A stretch of 64,000 bases of DNA, taken from NCBI GenBank assembly GCA_002946415.1, contig NJPS01000039.1:462606-526605 (forward strand), read 5' to 3'. Made by a program: the position numbers and the translations under genes. Below the pieces are notes generated by a model, which ran no database searches, was not told where the DNA came from, and saw only the letters and a list, made by a program, of their open reading frames with translations. Positions 43,730 to 60,899 of this stretch are shown one piece after another; position 1 is the stretch's first letter, and each line of letters begins with the position of its first letter. Source of the DNA: Rutstroemia sp. NJR-2017a BVV2 (taxonomy: Eukaryota > Ascomycota > Leotiomycetes > Helotiales > Rutstroemiaceae).

Positions 43730-45446
43730 TCTTATCTCTTTGGTTTGGTGTGGTGGGCTTTGGTATTTTTTTACTTCGCTTCTTGTGGTTATATTTTAAA
43801 CTTGATGTTATATCTTTTTAATACTTTTTTCCTTGACTGGTTTTCTTTTTGGGTTGTGTTATATCTATCGATCGATCGATCGGTTTACGAATGGAATGAA
43901 TGGGATTTTTATATTAATGCATAGCGAGGGGGTTTTCGACTTATGACTCGCGCTTTTCTTTTTGGCGGGAGGGAGATGGTGGTTTGATGATGGGGGGTTG
44001 GTCAAATAGATTACCACCCTTTTCTTTTTTCTGAGATCTGAAGAGGGATCGCATGAAGATGAAGATGATTTATGAGCTTGAGTGTGGGTAAGGGGGCGGG
44101 GTTTTGTACTTTTATGTATAGTCTTTTTCTTCTCTTGGGGGTTGTATTTTATGGGGATGGTAGAAATGCGGAAATAAGTAGTAGGAAGGGAAAGGGGGAA
44201 GATAGAGGGGGAAGAGAGGGAGGGGTGATATGTCTGTACTGATGTTGGTGGTGAAGGGGCTGGATAGGAGAGGGGAGGGGGAGCAAAAGATGGGGATAAG
44301 ATATTTGGTTGGTTGGGTGATTGATTAGAGAAATTACAAAGAACGAAGGACGAAGAAAGAAAATGATTAGAGAAAAGGAGAGAATTCGGGAGATACTGAT
44401 GATAACCTCAGATAGGATAGAACGAACGAGGTTAGATGAAGAATGAAAAATACAATGAAATAGGATGAATACTGAAACAAATGAATTAGACCCTTGTATT
44501 TTGTCTTTTTTCTTTTCTACTTGTTAAGTTGAGTTGTAATAGTAGTTAGTTATCTTGGAGTGTGATGATGTTATGAATATAGTATACAGTAGTATATCCA
44601 TTTATCTATCCCCCTTGAGAAAAAAAAAAAGCACCACATACTTACTTATCTTTCCTATTTTCCCATCTTCCTATCTATAACTTTCTTTTTTTTTCCCACT
44701 TGCTTTCCATATCCATTCATCATCCATTTCCCATTTCCCATTTCTAGTATCGAACCTCACTCACTCCAACAACCCCACCCCAACTCACTCCAACAACCCC
44801 ACCCCAACTCACTCCAACAACCCCACCAACACCTTCTTGTACAGTAAGTCTTTATATCGCGCGAACAAATAAATCAACAAATATATTCATATTTACAAGA
44901 GCAGCAGGTACAGTACAGCATCTCCAGTTGCAAGTAGTAGTAGTAGTAGCAGTAGTACTTACTTCAACACTGCACATAAACATCTCATTTCCATCTTCCA
45001 TCTCTCTCATATTGATTTAATTTGACATAACTTAACTTAACTTGACAACCACACATCCCCCTCCGCTACTCCTTCCTCCCACTCCTTCTTTCCATCCCAT
45101 TTCATTCGTTCGTTATCCACCGACATCCCTCCCCCCATAGACCCCAAAACCTACATGCATACATACATACACCATCAACTTTTTTCATCTCATCTCATCT
45201 CATCTCAATTCTCTCTCAAAAAAAAATCTCTTTACGTAGTTGTTATTCCAGATTATTCCAGATTAAGCCCCCCTCCCAATCCACAACCCCAAAAAAACTC
45301 CAAGCTCAAAGATCTTGTGCCCAATCTATAAGTTTTTGACCTGCGTATAACAGAATAGCCCAAATCATTCGTTCGTTCATTCTCTCGTACCAAAAAACCA
45401 TACATGTATTCCCGTCCTCATCCTCATCCCCACCCCCCCATCCCAC
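43730..45446. other. Convergent 3' intergenic region rich in simple sequence
   Basis: 1.7 kb between the PH-domain gene and the nucleoporin gene. Contains a GATCGATC run near 43868, purine-rich blocks (44170-44290), the tandem repeat at 44759, a TAG trinucleotide run near 44936, and CATCT/CATAC pentamer runs (45155-45207). No gene supported. Confidence 0.6.
44759..44830 (+). repeat. 24-bp tandem repeat, three copies
   Basis: Units start at 44759, 44783 and 44807. The first two copies are identical and the third is truncated after about 22 bp. There is no spacer between units, so this is a minisatellite and not a CRISPR-like array. Confidence 0.85.
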
Positions 45447-48400
45447 CTAAATCAACAACCCCCCCGCAATCCTCCCTCTCAACACCCTCACCCTCTCCAT
45501 CCCCGCCCTATCCCCCTTAAACGCATCCCCGCCCAACTCCCCCAACACCTGGGAAACCCTCTCCGCCTGCGCCTCCCCGCCCAACACGCGTTCATTATGC
45601 CTCAAACAATCCTCCAACCACCGCTCCACCACATACAGCACATGATCCACCAGCACCTTCTTCGTGTCCCCCACAAACGGATGCAGCTCATTATAGTACA
45701 TATCCTCCAGCACCGAGACGATCGTCTCGAACGGGAAGTTCACATGCATGAGCAGATCGGGGACCCAGTTGGCGGGGCCGTGCGGAAGCACATTGATGCT
45801 GAAGGCTTCGATTAAGGGAATCAGGACGAGCGGGGAGAAGACCAGGTCGGAGCCCGACAGGCGTTGCGACATGTCGCGGATGACGTTGATGAGGGTTTCG
45901 TACGGGCGTTGTGTGTCGGGGTCGGCGGTGGCGACGGCGCGCTCGGCGCGGGTTTGCACTTGCATGAAGAGGTTTTGCCAGGTGCTGGTGATGTTGGCTT
46001 CGTTGCGGTGGTCGGCGACTTGGTAGATTTGGAGACAGATGTCGTAGTATTCGCCTTGGTCGGCGAATTCGTTGAAGAGCTGGAGGAAGTTAGTGGGGTG
46101 CTAAAGAAGGACAAAAGAGAGATTAATGGAGGAGACACATACCACAGAAAGCGGCTGGATGACACCGTCAAGTTCCGCGATCACCATCTCTTTGCGAGCA
46201 GGCCGAATCCTGTCGTCATTGCGTAGACGATGCAGCAGCTCATCTTGAATATTGGCAACATCTAAGAGCTCAGTAGCTTCGTGTAATAAGACTTGGCGTG
46301 CTTGTCTATGAATTCCACCACCCTGAGTCGAAGCATTTGCTTTGGCTCGGCTGAGGTATTCAATCCTCCGCGATAAAGGAATCTCGAGTTCGCTCTTGGC
46401 TAGAGTGAGCTGCACACCAGCTGCTGCATAGAAATCTTCTCGATGAACGTAATACCTCCAAAGAAGATCCGAGTTCTGTACACTTCCGCTAGCAGAGCGC
46501 TCAAGGTACTTGATAACGAAAGGAGATTCGGTAGCGATGAGTCTGTCGACCCAACCTTGCGCGAGATACCAGTCAAAAAGATCGTATTGGAAGACCTCGT
46601 CATCCGAATCGTCGACAACCATGTGGGCTTCCTGACGTTTTCGGGACGATACAGATTGCCTACCATCAATCATATCAGGTTCATTGGCAGTGGCATCATC
46701 GACTGTGTTCAAGATTTCGTGTACAACATCGTAGCATCGTTTTCGGAAATCGTAAGCTGGTTTACGAGGATCATCCTCTGGTCGACCATCGTTCAACCAT
46801 GCGAGAGCTTTGTTTCCACGATCGTGCTCCTTTGCGACAAGAAGCGCTAAGTTAATGGCACCAGCATAGAACTGCATGGTTGAGTAGGTTGAGGAAGCAT
46901 TGTACAAGTTATCGAAAGACAAGACCCCAGCGACCTCTTGAAATAATCGTAGACTCTCATTGAGTAAAGTACGGCCGTGATCGGAGTTCGGCCCAACGTT
47001 GTGCGCTCTCTGTAATTGTTCTTGAGCCTTGAAGATGATAACATCATCTGGACTGCAGAAGCTACCGCAGCGTCTTCGTAATGCTTCCGCGACTGTATCC
47101 ACGTTTGAGCCTTGGGCAATATTGCGATTGACGATTTGTTTGACCAACACTTTAGCCAGATCCTTGCCGGTGTTGGAAGAAAATAGCAACTCAAATGTGA
47201 GTTCGCGCAATTGCTGTTTATGCGTATCATCCAAAGACACCCAGATATCATCCACTCGCTCCTCGAAGAACATTTGAACGAATGAAATACCCTCGATGAT
47301 GCTTGTGTTAAGGGTCTGTAGAGAGTGTAGAGCTTGGTGTTCTCCCTGAAGAGCAATATCCTCCTGTTGACTAGTAGCACGATTCAATCCTTCAGGCCCA
47401 GATAAACCTTCGATGAAGGATTTGTTGCTGTCCAAAAATCTCCCCAACTGCATGAGCGCATCTTGAACCGTGCCGAGCTTTTTGGCATCAATCGTAGGTT
47501 TGATCGAGATCAAACCATTGACGTCAACCATCTTCATGACTGGAGCCTTCCACAGGCCACGAATTAGCCTGGCCATATACAATGCAAGCCCCTCGTGCCT
47601 CGAGGAAGGCCTCACATTGTCAATGGCTTGTGCTGATCCTTCGGTCACGAGATTCTGATCGATAGAAGGCCGTCCACCATGTTCGACAAAAGCTCTTCGT
47701 GCAGCTTCAACAGTCTCTGGGTCGACTATCCTTGTCGGCCTCATCTCTCCAGCTGGTGATGCATCACTTCCTTGACCACAAGCTACGGCCAACGCAGTCG
47801 CAGTTGCTTCGCCTCTACCATATTGTCGAATGAATTTCTTGATCTCATTTTCAAGTCCTTCATCACCACCGTTCCTGATTGCTGCCGCAAAAATATCTAC
47901 AAGTCTGCGCCGCCTGATAATGTGCACTCCAGAATTCGTCATAACCGCAACCTCCTGTGAAGGTAGGTCATACTGTGTGGCAAGCTCGTTTCCAAAACCC
48001 AGAGGTTGCTCAGAAGCTGCGAATGGCTTTGTTACAAGGCCTATGGCCTCAGCTCGGCCACCCATATCTAACCAATATGCGGACTCGTAGTACCGAGATC
48101 CTTGTTGTGAATTCATGTCTCGTGCTTGAGCAGCAATTCGACCAGTATCGGGAGCAGACAAGAAAAGAGCATCACTGCCGCCACGAGTTTCTTTGGCGAC
48201 AAAGCAGAAGAAAAATCCAGGAGGATATCGAATGCCTTTTCGGGAGTGAACAAGAGCCTCCGAAGTTGTTTCGATGGCTGGCTCGGAGCCTTGGTAAGGT
48301 CTAGGTGCGACGCGATCAAGCCTTGGGGGGAACCGAATGTGTTGAACTTGCATACTCTGTGGCGCGCCCTGCCCAGTGCCGAATCCATAACCATATCCTC

Positions 48401-49636
48401 GAGTTGCACTCAAGTACAGACGACACCCGGAAGTAGTTGTGGCCATAAGATGAAGTTTGGTTCCTTCCTTTGCAGAAATTGGACTGATGGAGACGATGCG
48501 CATCTGTGAAGACAATAGGGGTGAGGCTGTGATCATGTGGGAAATATCGCGTAAACACTCCTGGCGTTTTTTCTCAATAACTTGATTGAGCGTCGTCGGG
48601 CTATCCATGTGGAAGGTTCGAATAGTGGATTCGGTGGAGAGGGTATATAGAAGTCTTCGCGTGTCATCCACTACCATCTCTATTACATGCTCGGCCGCCT
48701 TGCTTCCCCATATTGTGGGCACCAAGGACGTGTAACCAGGGCTCGTGTGGTTGATCTTCCCACATTTGCTCGAGAACCATCTATCCTCGTTTTGGTATGT
48801 GAGTTCATACACCTCGTTGGCTTGCCCAGCGAAAAATATTCGCCCAGTAGCCGCAGACCCTTCGATCGCCGTAACATCAATACCTTTTATCGCTAGCGAC
48901 ATCCCCGTTCTATATAACTCGAGGTTTCTGTTGCCGTGCTCGTCAACCGTATCTGCAACTCCAAGTAAAATAATGTCCTGTCTGGTTGCAACCACGACAA
49001 GATGTGTAATCGCCGGAATGAAGACACCTTTCCGTGGCACCACAAGCTTCACAGCAGTGATAGTATTAGGTTGTTCCTCAAAGCCTTTCAGCACTGGATT
49101 TGGATTTGTGTAGTCCCATAAATACAGTGCATTGTCGATGGCTACCCAAGCATGATTCAACTCAGCGAAAAGGCCCATTTGTGTCGAGACGGCGGCCTCG
49201 TTGTATTGTGTATATATCGTGTCTGGAATATCATACATTCTCGTTTTCTGGAATGGCACCCAGGCGGCATCGGAAGATGAGGATGAAATTTCATAGTCTG
49301 AAGAAATACCCTCTGTGGAAAAACGTTAGCACTAATCTCCGCATCCATTGACTTGTCCTTACGTTTGACATAGCTATCAAGATCCGGAAAGCTATCTTCT
49401 CTCTGCAGCACTTCATTGATGGTCCTCGCCGCTCGCTGGATAGGTTGTAATGGTTGTGGCTGGGCTTGGGGTGGATTTGCAGGCGGAAGGATTGCGACTG
49501 CATTTTGAGGAGCGGCGGGTTGTGGTGGTCGGAAGAGAGGTTGCTGCGGTGGTGGAGGTTGATTGAATCTTGGAGCAGCTGGTGTCATAAAGTATGTACC
49601 TGGCAATGGCCTTTGCGGTGTAGCTGGGAAAGCCAT
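45447..49636 (-). CDS. NUP170: Nucleoporin Nup170/Nup155 (inner-ring scaffold)
   Basis: Large structural nucleoporin of the inner ring of the nuclear pore complex. Three exons: 49636-49363, 49312-46143 and 46100-45447, giving 1,365 aa (human Nup155 1,391; yeast Nup170 1,502). The start MAFPATPQRPLPGTYFMTP was preferred to an ATG 30 bp upstream. After a Pro/Gln-rich leader comes RTINEVLQREDSFPDLDSYV, then the N-terminal beta-propeller beginning YDIPDTIYTQYNEAAVSTQM with AWVAIDNALYLWDY and LVVVATRQDIILLGV. The second half is an alpha-solenoid, including FEERVDDIWVSLDDTHKQQL and YDLFDWYLAQGWVDRLI. The first splice joins YVKQ-GISSDYEIS; the second joins IQPLSV-HPTNFLQLFNEFA. Both agree in phase. 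Confidence 0.94.
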
Positions 49637-50268
49637 CTTGAAATATTTTTGACCCGGTAAAACCAAGCTCCAAGTAAATGCTGTCGCGAGATGTGAACTT
49701 TGCGAATGGGATTAAATATTATAAAAAATTCATAAAGAAACAATCGATTGATGCGCAGCGAATACAACGCGGCTCTGGGAAATGCGACAACAGAGAAATT
49801 GACGTTGAGCTCGTAGACTAGGAAATTTGCGTCGAGGAGCTGTACTGTAACTCTCTCGATGCGCCTCGCGACGCGGTCGAAGCTTCTGAAGGATAAATAT
49901 TTCTGCAGCACGTGATATCAAATATGCCCATCAACGCTTCGGACTACTGACGGCAGATCGTTTTTGGAACAATAAGACAAATTGTATTGTAGGTTCACAT
50001 TCATAACTGAGTCGAATTCACTATTCGATGATAAAAGTTCACTAAGTAGGCAAAATTTCAGTAATTATTTCTGTTATACGTCTGCGATCACTACAGATCA
50101 TGAGCTTGTGCCGCATGGGCTCTTGTTATTCCGTGTAAATGTACAGTCCCAAAGCAAATGAAGCTGAGAGGAGCATAGCCATTTGAAACTGCAGGACTTT
50201 ATATCTGTACTTCCATCTCGTCTTCCCCCTCCTCCAACAGTACCTCGAATTGGACGAATCTTCCCACT
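49637..50268. other. Intergenic region between NUP170 and IFA38
   Basis: 632 bp. Both neighbours are on the minus strand, so it holds the NUP170 promoter and the IFA38 3' UTR. Nothing else recognised. Confidence 0.5.
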
Positions 50269-51331
50269 TTAAGCCTTCTTTGCCTCTCTCTCGGCTTTCT
50301 TCAGAGCTCTAGTCCTGATAGATTGATGCATTTCCTTATTTTGCTGAACCACGAATGGCTGTCCAACACCTAATGTGTTCTCCAACCACCATTGCATTAG
50401 TGCATGCCCCCAGAAAGGTGTACTGGTGTAAGCCATCTTTTGAGCTCCCCCACTCCTTCCAATCTTGCCCAAAGTAGCCTTGACGAATGTTCTCGGATTG
50501 GGAATTAACAAGCTCGTTCGGCGAATCTTGCTCATGGCGGTAGTGACCAAGTAACTCAATACTAACTCGACATCGACACCAGTACCTTTAAGTTCTCCTC
50601 CAAGGGATGTAGACCATTGTTGTAAGAATGCCTTACTACCAGAGTATGTAGCTAGAAGCGGGGTTGGTAGCCAGCCACCGAATGAGCCCATAGTCAGGAT
50701 AAGACCACGTTTCCTTTGAACCATTCCCGGGGCTACAATCTGAGTGACACGAAGAGTGCCTACGCAATTGATTGTGATGATATCTCTCATCTCTTCTTTA
50801 GGTGTCAAGATGAATGGAACAGGAATAGAGTGGCTCTGCCCGACGTTGTTGATCAAGACACCGACATCAAGTCCATCAATTAAAGCCTTCAACTTTGCGT
50901 AATCCTCATCGCGATTGGCGGCGAAGTCCATAGGAAGAATTTTGGTCTTAATGGCAGAGCCAGCATACTTTTGTTCAATTTCAGTAGCAAGGGTCTGGAG
51001 CTTCGATTCCGTGCGTGAAACGAGGATGAGGTTGAAGCCTTTCTGCGCGAGTTGAATGGCATATTCTTTACCGAGTCCGTCGGATGCTCCCGTCACGACA
51101 GCCCATGTTCCCTTGGGGCCGTACTTGCGAAGCTAAATAAACGTTAGCTGGTGAATCAATTGTTCATGAAGTTTGGTTTTGAAGACATGCGTTGGTTCCT
51201 GGAAGTACGAACAAGCTCAGTAAGAGCTGTACATAGCTGATAACTTTGCTGGCGACAGCGAAGGCCCCGATACCAGCGAATCCAACAAGGGCCGTTTTGG
51301 GAATATGTGATAAGAAGGTGTCAAGAACCAT
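50269..51331 (-). CDS. IFA38: Very-long-chain 3-ketoacyl-CoA reductase (microsomal)
   Basis: NADPH-dependent reductase of the ER fatty-acid elongation cycle (second step of VLCFA synthesis; also used for sphingolipid precursors). Two exons, 51331-51191 and 51132-50269, give 334 aa. Exon 1 encodes an N-terminal membrane helix ([20 protein letters not shown]). Exon 2 starts [19 protein letters not shown], the Rossmann cofactor site [12 protein letters not shown]. Further SDR residues: LINNVG, and catalytic Ser-Tyr-Lys in [20 protein letters not shown] (Tyr-x3-Lys). The C-terminus ends [10 protein letters not shown], a dilysine-type ER-retention signal as in homologues. The only way to join the exons with correct sequence and phase uses a GC donor (GCATGT) and a normal TAG acceptor with CTAAC branch site: a GC-AG intron of 58 bp. 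It shares a 277-bp promoter region with ERG28. Confidence 0.92.
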
Positions 51332-51608
51332 TCTGCTGTGTTGTTGGCGGAAGCGTGGATTGTGAGCTCTTATTTGGTCATCTACGAGTGTTTCTACCAC
51401 GAAATATTTTGAGGGTCGTGGGATGCCAAGAACGCTTGCTCGATGATTGGGCGAGGAAGGCTGAAGTTCGCAAGGCTGAACATCGTGCTTGCCTTCAACA
51501 GCAGTGTTTATCTGAAGCCAAATTTTACTTTTCTTTACCTCGCCGGACTATCCAAGCAGTTAGCACCATCTGAGCAGCTCTACTGGCAGCTGTCACGAGC
51601 AAATCACT
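51332..51608. promoter_or_regulatory. Shared divergent promoter of IFA38 and ERG28
   Basis: 277 bp between start codons on opposite strands. Both products are ER membrane lipid-biosynthesis proteins, which makes joint regulation plausible. I could not identify a confident sterol-response-type element by eye. Confidence 0.55.
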
Positions 51609-52130
51609 ATGTCTTTCCTTAGCACAATCAGCACTTACCTCCCGCAAAGCGAAGGCTTCCTTCCTAAGTGGCTTCTCTTCGTAAGTTCTTCCGCACTTGT
51701 ATGTAAGAGAATCGATGAGTACTAACAGGCAATGCGATAGATTTCAGTAACCTCTCTATTCAACACGGTACAATGTTATCTCACTCTGAAATTCACTCGA
51801 CAAATCTACAACGCACCCCCTACCAAGTCGACCTCTTCGGCTGCAACATCGTACCCGTCTGATACATCTGCAACACCGCTTTCATCCCGTACCTTTGGCA
51901 CCTGGACCCTTATCACGAGTATTGTTAGGCTTTCAACTGCTTACAATGTGAATAATCCACAAATCTATCAATTGGGATATGCCACCTTTGTTGTGGCTTG
52001 GTTGCACTTCATGAGCGAGTGGCTGGTCTTTGGAAGCTGTAAGATGGGCAAAGGTTTGGCTGGGCCGGCAACTGTTAGTACTGTTACCTTGATCTGGATG
52101 TGGATGCAGTGGGGATTTTATGTACAATGA
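51609..52130 (+). CDS. ERG28: Ergosterol biosynthesis scaffold protein Erg28
   Basis: ER membrane protein that tethers the C-4 sterol demethylation enzymes (Erg25, Erg26, Erg27). Two exons, 51609-51680 and 51741-52130, give 153 aa (yeast 148). Landmarks: MSFLSTISTYLPQSEGFLPK at the start; SVTSLFNTVQCYLTLKFTRQIY, conserved in the family; FGTWTLITSIVRLSTAYNV; YQLGYATFVVAWLHFMSEW; and four hydrophobic segments ending in WMWMQWGFYVQ. The 60-bp intron has an ACTAAC branch site. It is convergent with GAL7 250 bp downstream. Confidence 0.95.
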
Positions 52131-52380
52131 GGTGCCCTGACCGAGAAGGCAGGGGAGATAGAGGGAGCAGTGCGTCGATGGGGGACGTAATGGCGATAAA
52201 ACGACAGTAGTGGCAGACGTCGCAAAGCAGGGATGTGGACATATGATTGAATGTAATACGATGAGATAGGCATTTTCGCATATACTATCTATCAAAGCTT
52301 TTAACAAAACCACTTTTGATATGAGCAAAGCCGTAAGGTCTATCTGTCTATATGCACAGTGATTATCAAAAAGCACGTCT

Positions 52381-58297
<5,917 letters not shown>

Positions 58298-59597
58298 ATG
58301 GTACAGAGTAGAGCCGCACAGGTCGCTGCGGTGACATGGGTCATGGTGTTCCTGTCGACCATCGCGACCTTACTGAGGATTTACTGTCGTGGTTTCCTGA
58401 TCAAAGCCTTTGGACCGGACGACTGGCTTGCTGTAATAGCTCAAGTGAATTCACCGCTACACTACTTGACAAGCGTTTTACTGACTCATACAGGGCCTCT
58501 TCATCATTTTCTGTTCTTACGAAATTACGGGCGTTAAGTATGGAACCGGACAACACTTGGTCAATATTGCCCCAGAGAATATTCCACGCGCAATGCAGGT
58601 GAGATACTCGTACGTCTTTAGTGGAAACTGCTAATCAAATTAGATGTGGTGGACGTGTGAACCTCTTTACGTTCTAGCCAACTTATTCATCAAAGCCAGT
58701 ATCGGAATCTTCTTACTGCGGCTCTGCATCAACAAAATCCACAAGCTTATCATTTGGACTGTCCTCATTGTTACTGAAGTCTACGGCCTTTACTTCTTTC
58801 TCCTCTTCGTACTACAATGTCAACCAACCTCATACTTCTGGAACCGATACTATTTGGATGACAGGCCTGGAAAATGTCTTGGGGGAAACCTCGTCACGAA
58901 TTCCTTCATTGGTTACTCGGCGATTTCATGCTGGACTGATTGGACTTTCAGTATCCTTCCCATGTTCCTGGTTTGGAACTTGCAAATGAACTCCAGGACT
59001 AAGTTATCAGTGGTACTTGTTCTGGCTGCAGGTGTTATGTAAGTTTACCCAAACCTACAACTTGATAATCCCTCAACTCTAACATCCCAAAGTGCATCCA
59101 GCGCAACCATCGTTCGTTTCCCCTACCTCCACACCCTCAACGACGTCAACGACTTCCTCTATTCCACCTCCGACGTCGCCATCTGGTCCACCGTCGAGAG
59201 CGGCATCGGCATCACCGCCTCCGCCGTCGCCACCCTCCGCCCCCTCCTCAACACCTTCTTCGGCGGCTCCTCCGTCGGCCAAAGCGGCAGCAACCGCCAA
59301 TACAAACAGAGCGGCACCAAGGGCGGCTACATCAAAAGCAGCGGCAACGGCACCACCGACGCCTTTCAGCTCAACGAAAACGTCGGCAAAACAGGCATCA
59401 CTACTGTCATCGAGCACGGCGAGAGCCAAACGGATCTCGAGCGCGCGAATCATAGCAGACAGGACAATAGATCATCGATCTCGGTCGGAAGTAATAGCAG
59501 TCAGTCGGAGTTGGCGAAGAAGGATCAGAGTGGTTCTTTTGGAGACTCCGGCTGGAATGTTACGATTAAGAAGACGGTTGTGCAGAGTCATGCGTAG
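58298..59597 (+). CDS. Rhodopsin-domain seven-helix integral membrane protein (fungal PTH11/SAT4-like family)
   Basis: Four exons, 58298-58444, 58494-58598, 58644-59038 and 59093-59597, give 383 aa. It starts MVQSRAAQVAAVTWVMVFLS with the family pattern RIYCRGFLIKAFGPDDWLAV after helix 1. Further landmarks: GVKYGTGQHLVN, the long CEPLYVLANLFIKASIGIFL block, LQCQPTSYFWN, GKCLGGN, CWTDWTFSILPMFLVWNLQM and a seventh helix before a soluble Ser/Gly-rich cytoplasmic tail. This is the very large fungal 'rhodopsin domain' (often DUF-annotated) family related to the PTH11-like receptors. It lacks a CFEM domain at the N-terminus. Role as receptor or sensor is inferred; no ligand is known. Intron lengths are 45-54 bp. 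Confidence 0.88.
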
Positions 59598-60280
59598 GGT
59601 TTCTTATGGGCGGTTGGTTTGATGGGATGGTTTTAACGGGTTACGGCGTATGGTGCTGAGAGGAGAACATCGGCCTGCGGGCAGTATCATGGCTTTTGGA
59701 AACTAGTTGTGGGCTCACGCTGTTTTCAAGAGTGGATGTGTAATTTAATGGGTTACTTGATGTGTATTATTCAAAAGATGGGATACGCTCTGATACAGAC
59801 GGAGCAGAAACCAGATGGGCTGTGTTTATGGCGAATACGGAATTTTCTTCCTCTATGTTAAGATCAGTCTGGGTAGTGATATCAGTGCAACATTCGATGC
59901 ATCTTGCTCAGAATCGTATTTCTTCTCTGTTACTCAGTCATGTGCCCCCCCCCCCCTTTTTTTTTTCGTTTTCTCTGCGTTATACTATATGCTGATCCTG
60001 ACGTGCTGTACTCCGCATTCCCGCACAGCAAGGGAGCAAGTACCCACTCAATTCCTGACGTCACTATGATGCCATCATATCTCCAAAACACTTGGAGAAA
60101 GACGGATAAGGCACATATGGGGAAAGAGGTACGGAACTAGTTAAACAATAGTCCGGGAAGGGCTCGTTCCGGTTCGATGGGCTGGAATTCGTTTGCTTCT
60201 CCCCAGACTCATCTAATGCGGCTTGGCTCACGAGCGGCGATCTGGAGGTACTATTTCCCCCCATAAACAAGCTGCAACTT

Positions 60281-60400
60281 GTGTTTGCTTCTTCTTTGGT
60301 GCGGGTTTGCGTGAGAGGCGATGTTGAGCTAGCTGGAATGTGTGTTTGCTTCTTCTTTGGTGTGGGTTTGCGTGTGGCGGCTTGCGCGGGAGGCGATGTT
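60281..60400 (+). repeat. Direct repeat, two copies of about 45-60 bp
   Basis: GTGTTTGCTTCTTCTTTGGT starts at 60281 and again at 60342, each followed by GYGGGTTTGCGTG and later AGGCGATGTT. The second copy carries a 14-bp insertion before AGGCGATG. Recent local duplication is likely. Confidence 0.8.
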
Positions 60401-60589
60401 TAGATGCCATGCTTGCTCTACTCTGAGTCTCTGTTACTTGGACTTGGTTCAAGACTGGCCGGATAGTTCTTTCTTCCGTGAGGTAGTCTGGGAGCTAGTT
60501 TGGTTTCCCTTTCCCGCTTTACTTTTGGTGGAGAGAGGAGCGTTATTGGCAGGACGGGTCGTTAGAGCCTGATGTAAGTTTCTTTTCGC

Positions 60590-60770
60590 TCCCGTACTTT
60601 CACAATAGGTTATCAAGGTTGATTGTGTTGTCTTGTTCGTCGATAAGTCTCCATTCCTATCTCTCTCCCTCTTTGCATTCCCATATCTCTCCCATACTCT
60701 CACGGTAGGTTGAACTTGGTAGATAGTTTAGTCCTGTAGGTCGGATAAGTCTCGATTCCTATCTCCCTCC
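60590..60770 (+). repeat. Diverged direct repeat, two ~75-bp copies 98 bp apart
   Basis: Copy one (from about 60592) has CCCGTACTTTCACAATAGGT, later GATAAGTCTCCATTCCTATC. Copy two (from about 60690) has CCCATACTCTCACGGTAGGT and GATAAGTCTCGATTCCTATC. Order and spacing of landmarks agree. Confidence 0.75.
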
Positions 60771-60899
60771 GTTTTTTTCACTTACATATACGCATATCTG
60801 AAGTCAGTCAAGCTATATTGGTTCCAAAAAAAAATTATTATTCCAAACGTGCATTCTGTGTTCGCTTGTTAATATGTCGAAGTAGAGAGATCCAACCCT

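Larger units (their letters stand above)
59598..60899. other. Repeat-bearing intergenic region
   Basis: 1.3 kb with no gene recognised. It has a C10/T10 homopolymer junction near 59947-59966 and the two direct-repeat pairs listed separately. Confidence 0.5.

Noticed and set aside
44759..44830. CRISPR-like array
   Set aside because: Units are adjacent without spacers, and the genome is eukaryotic; it is a minisatellite.
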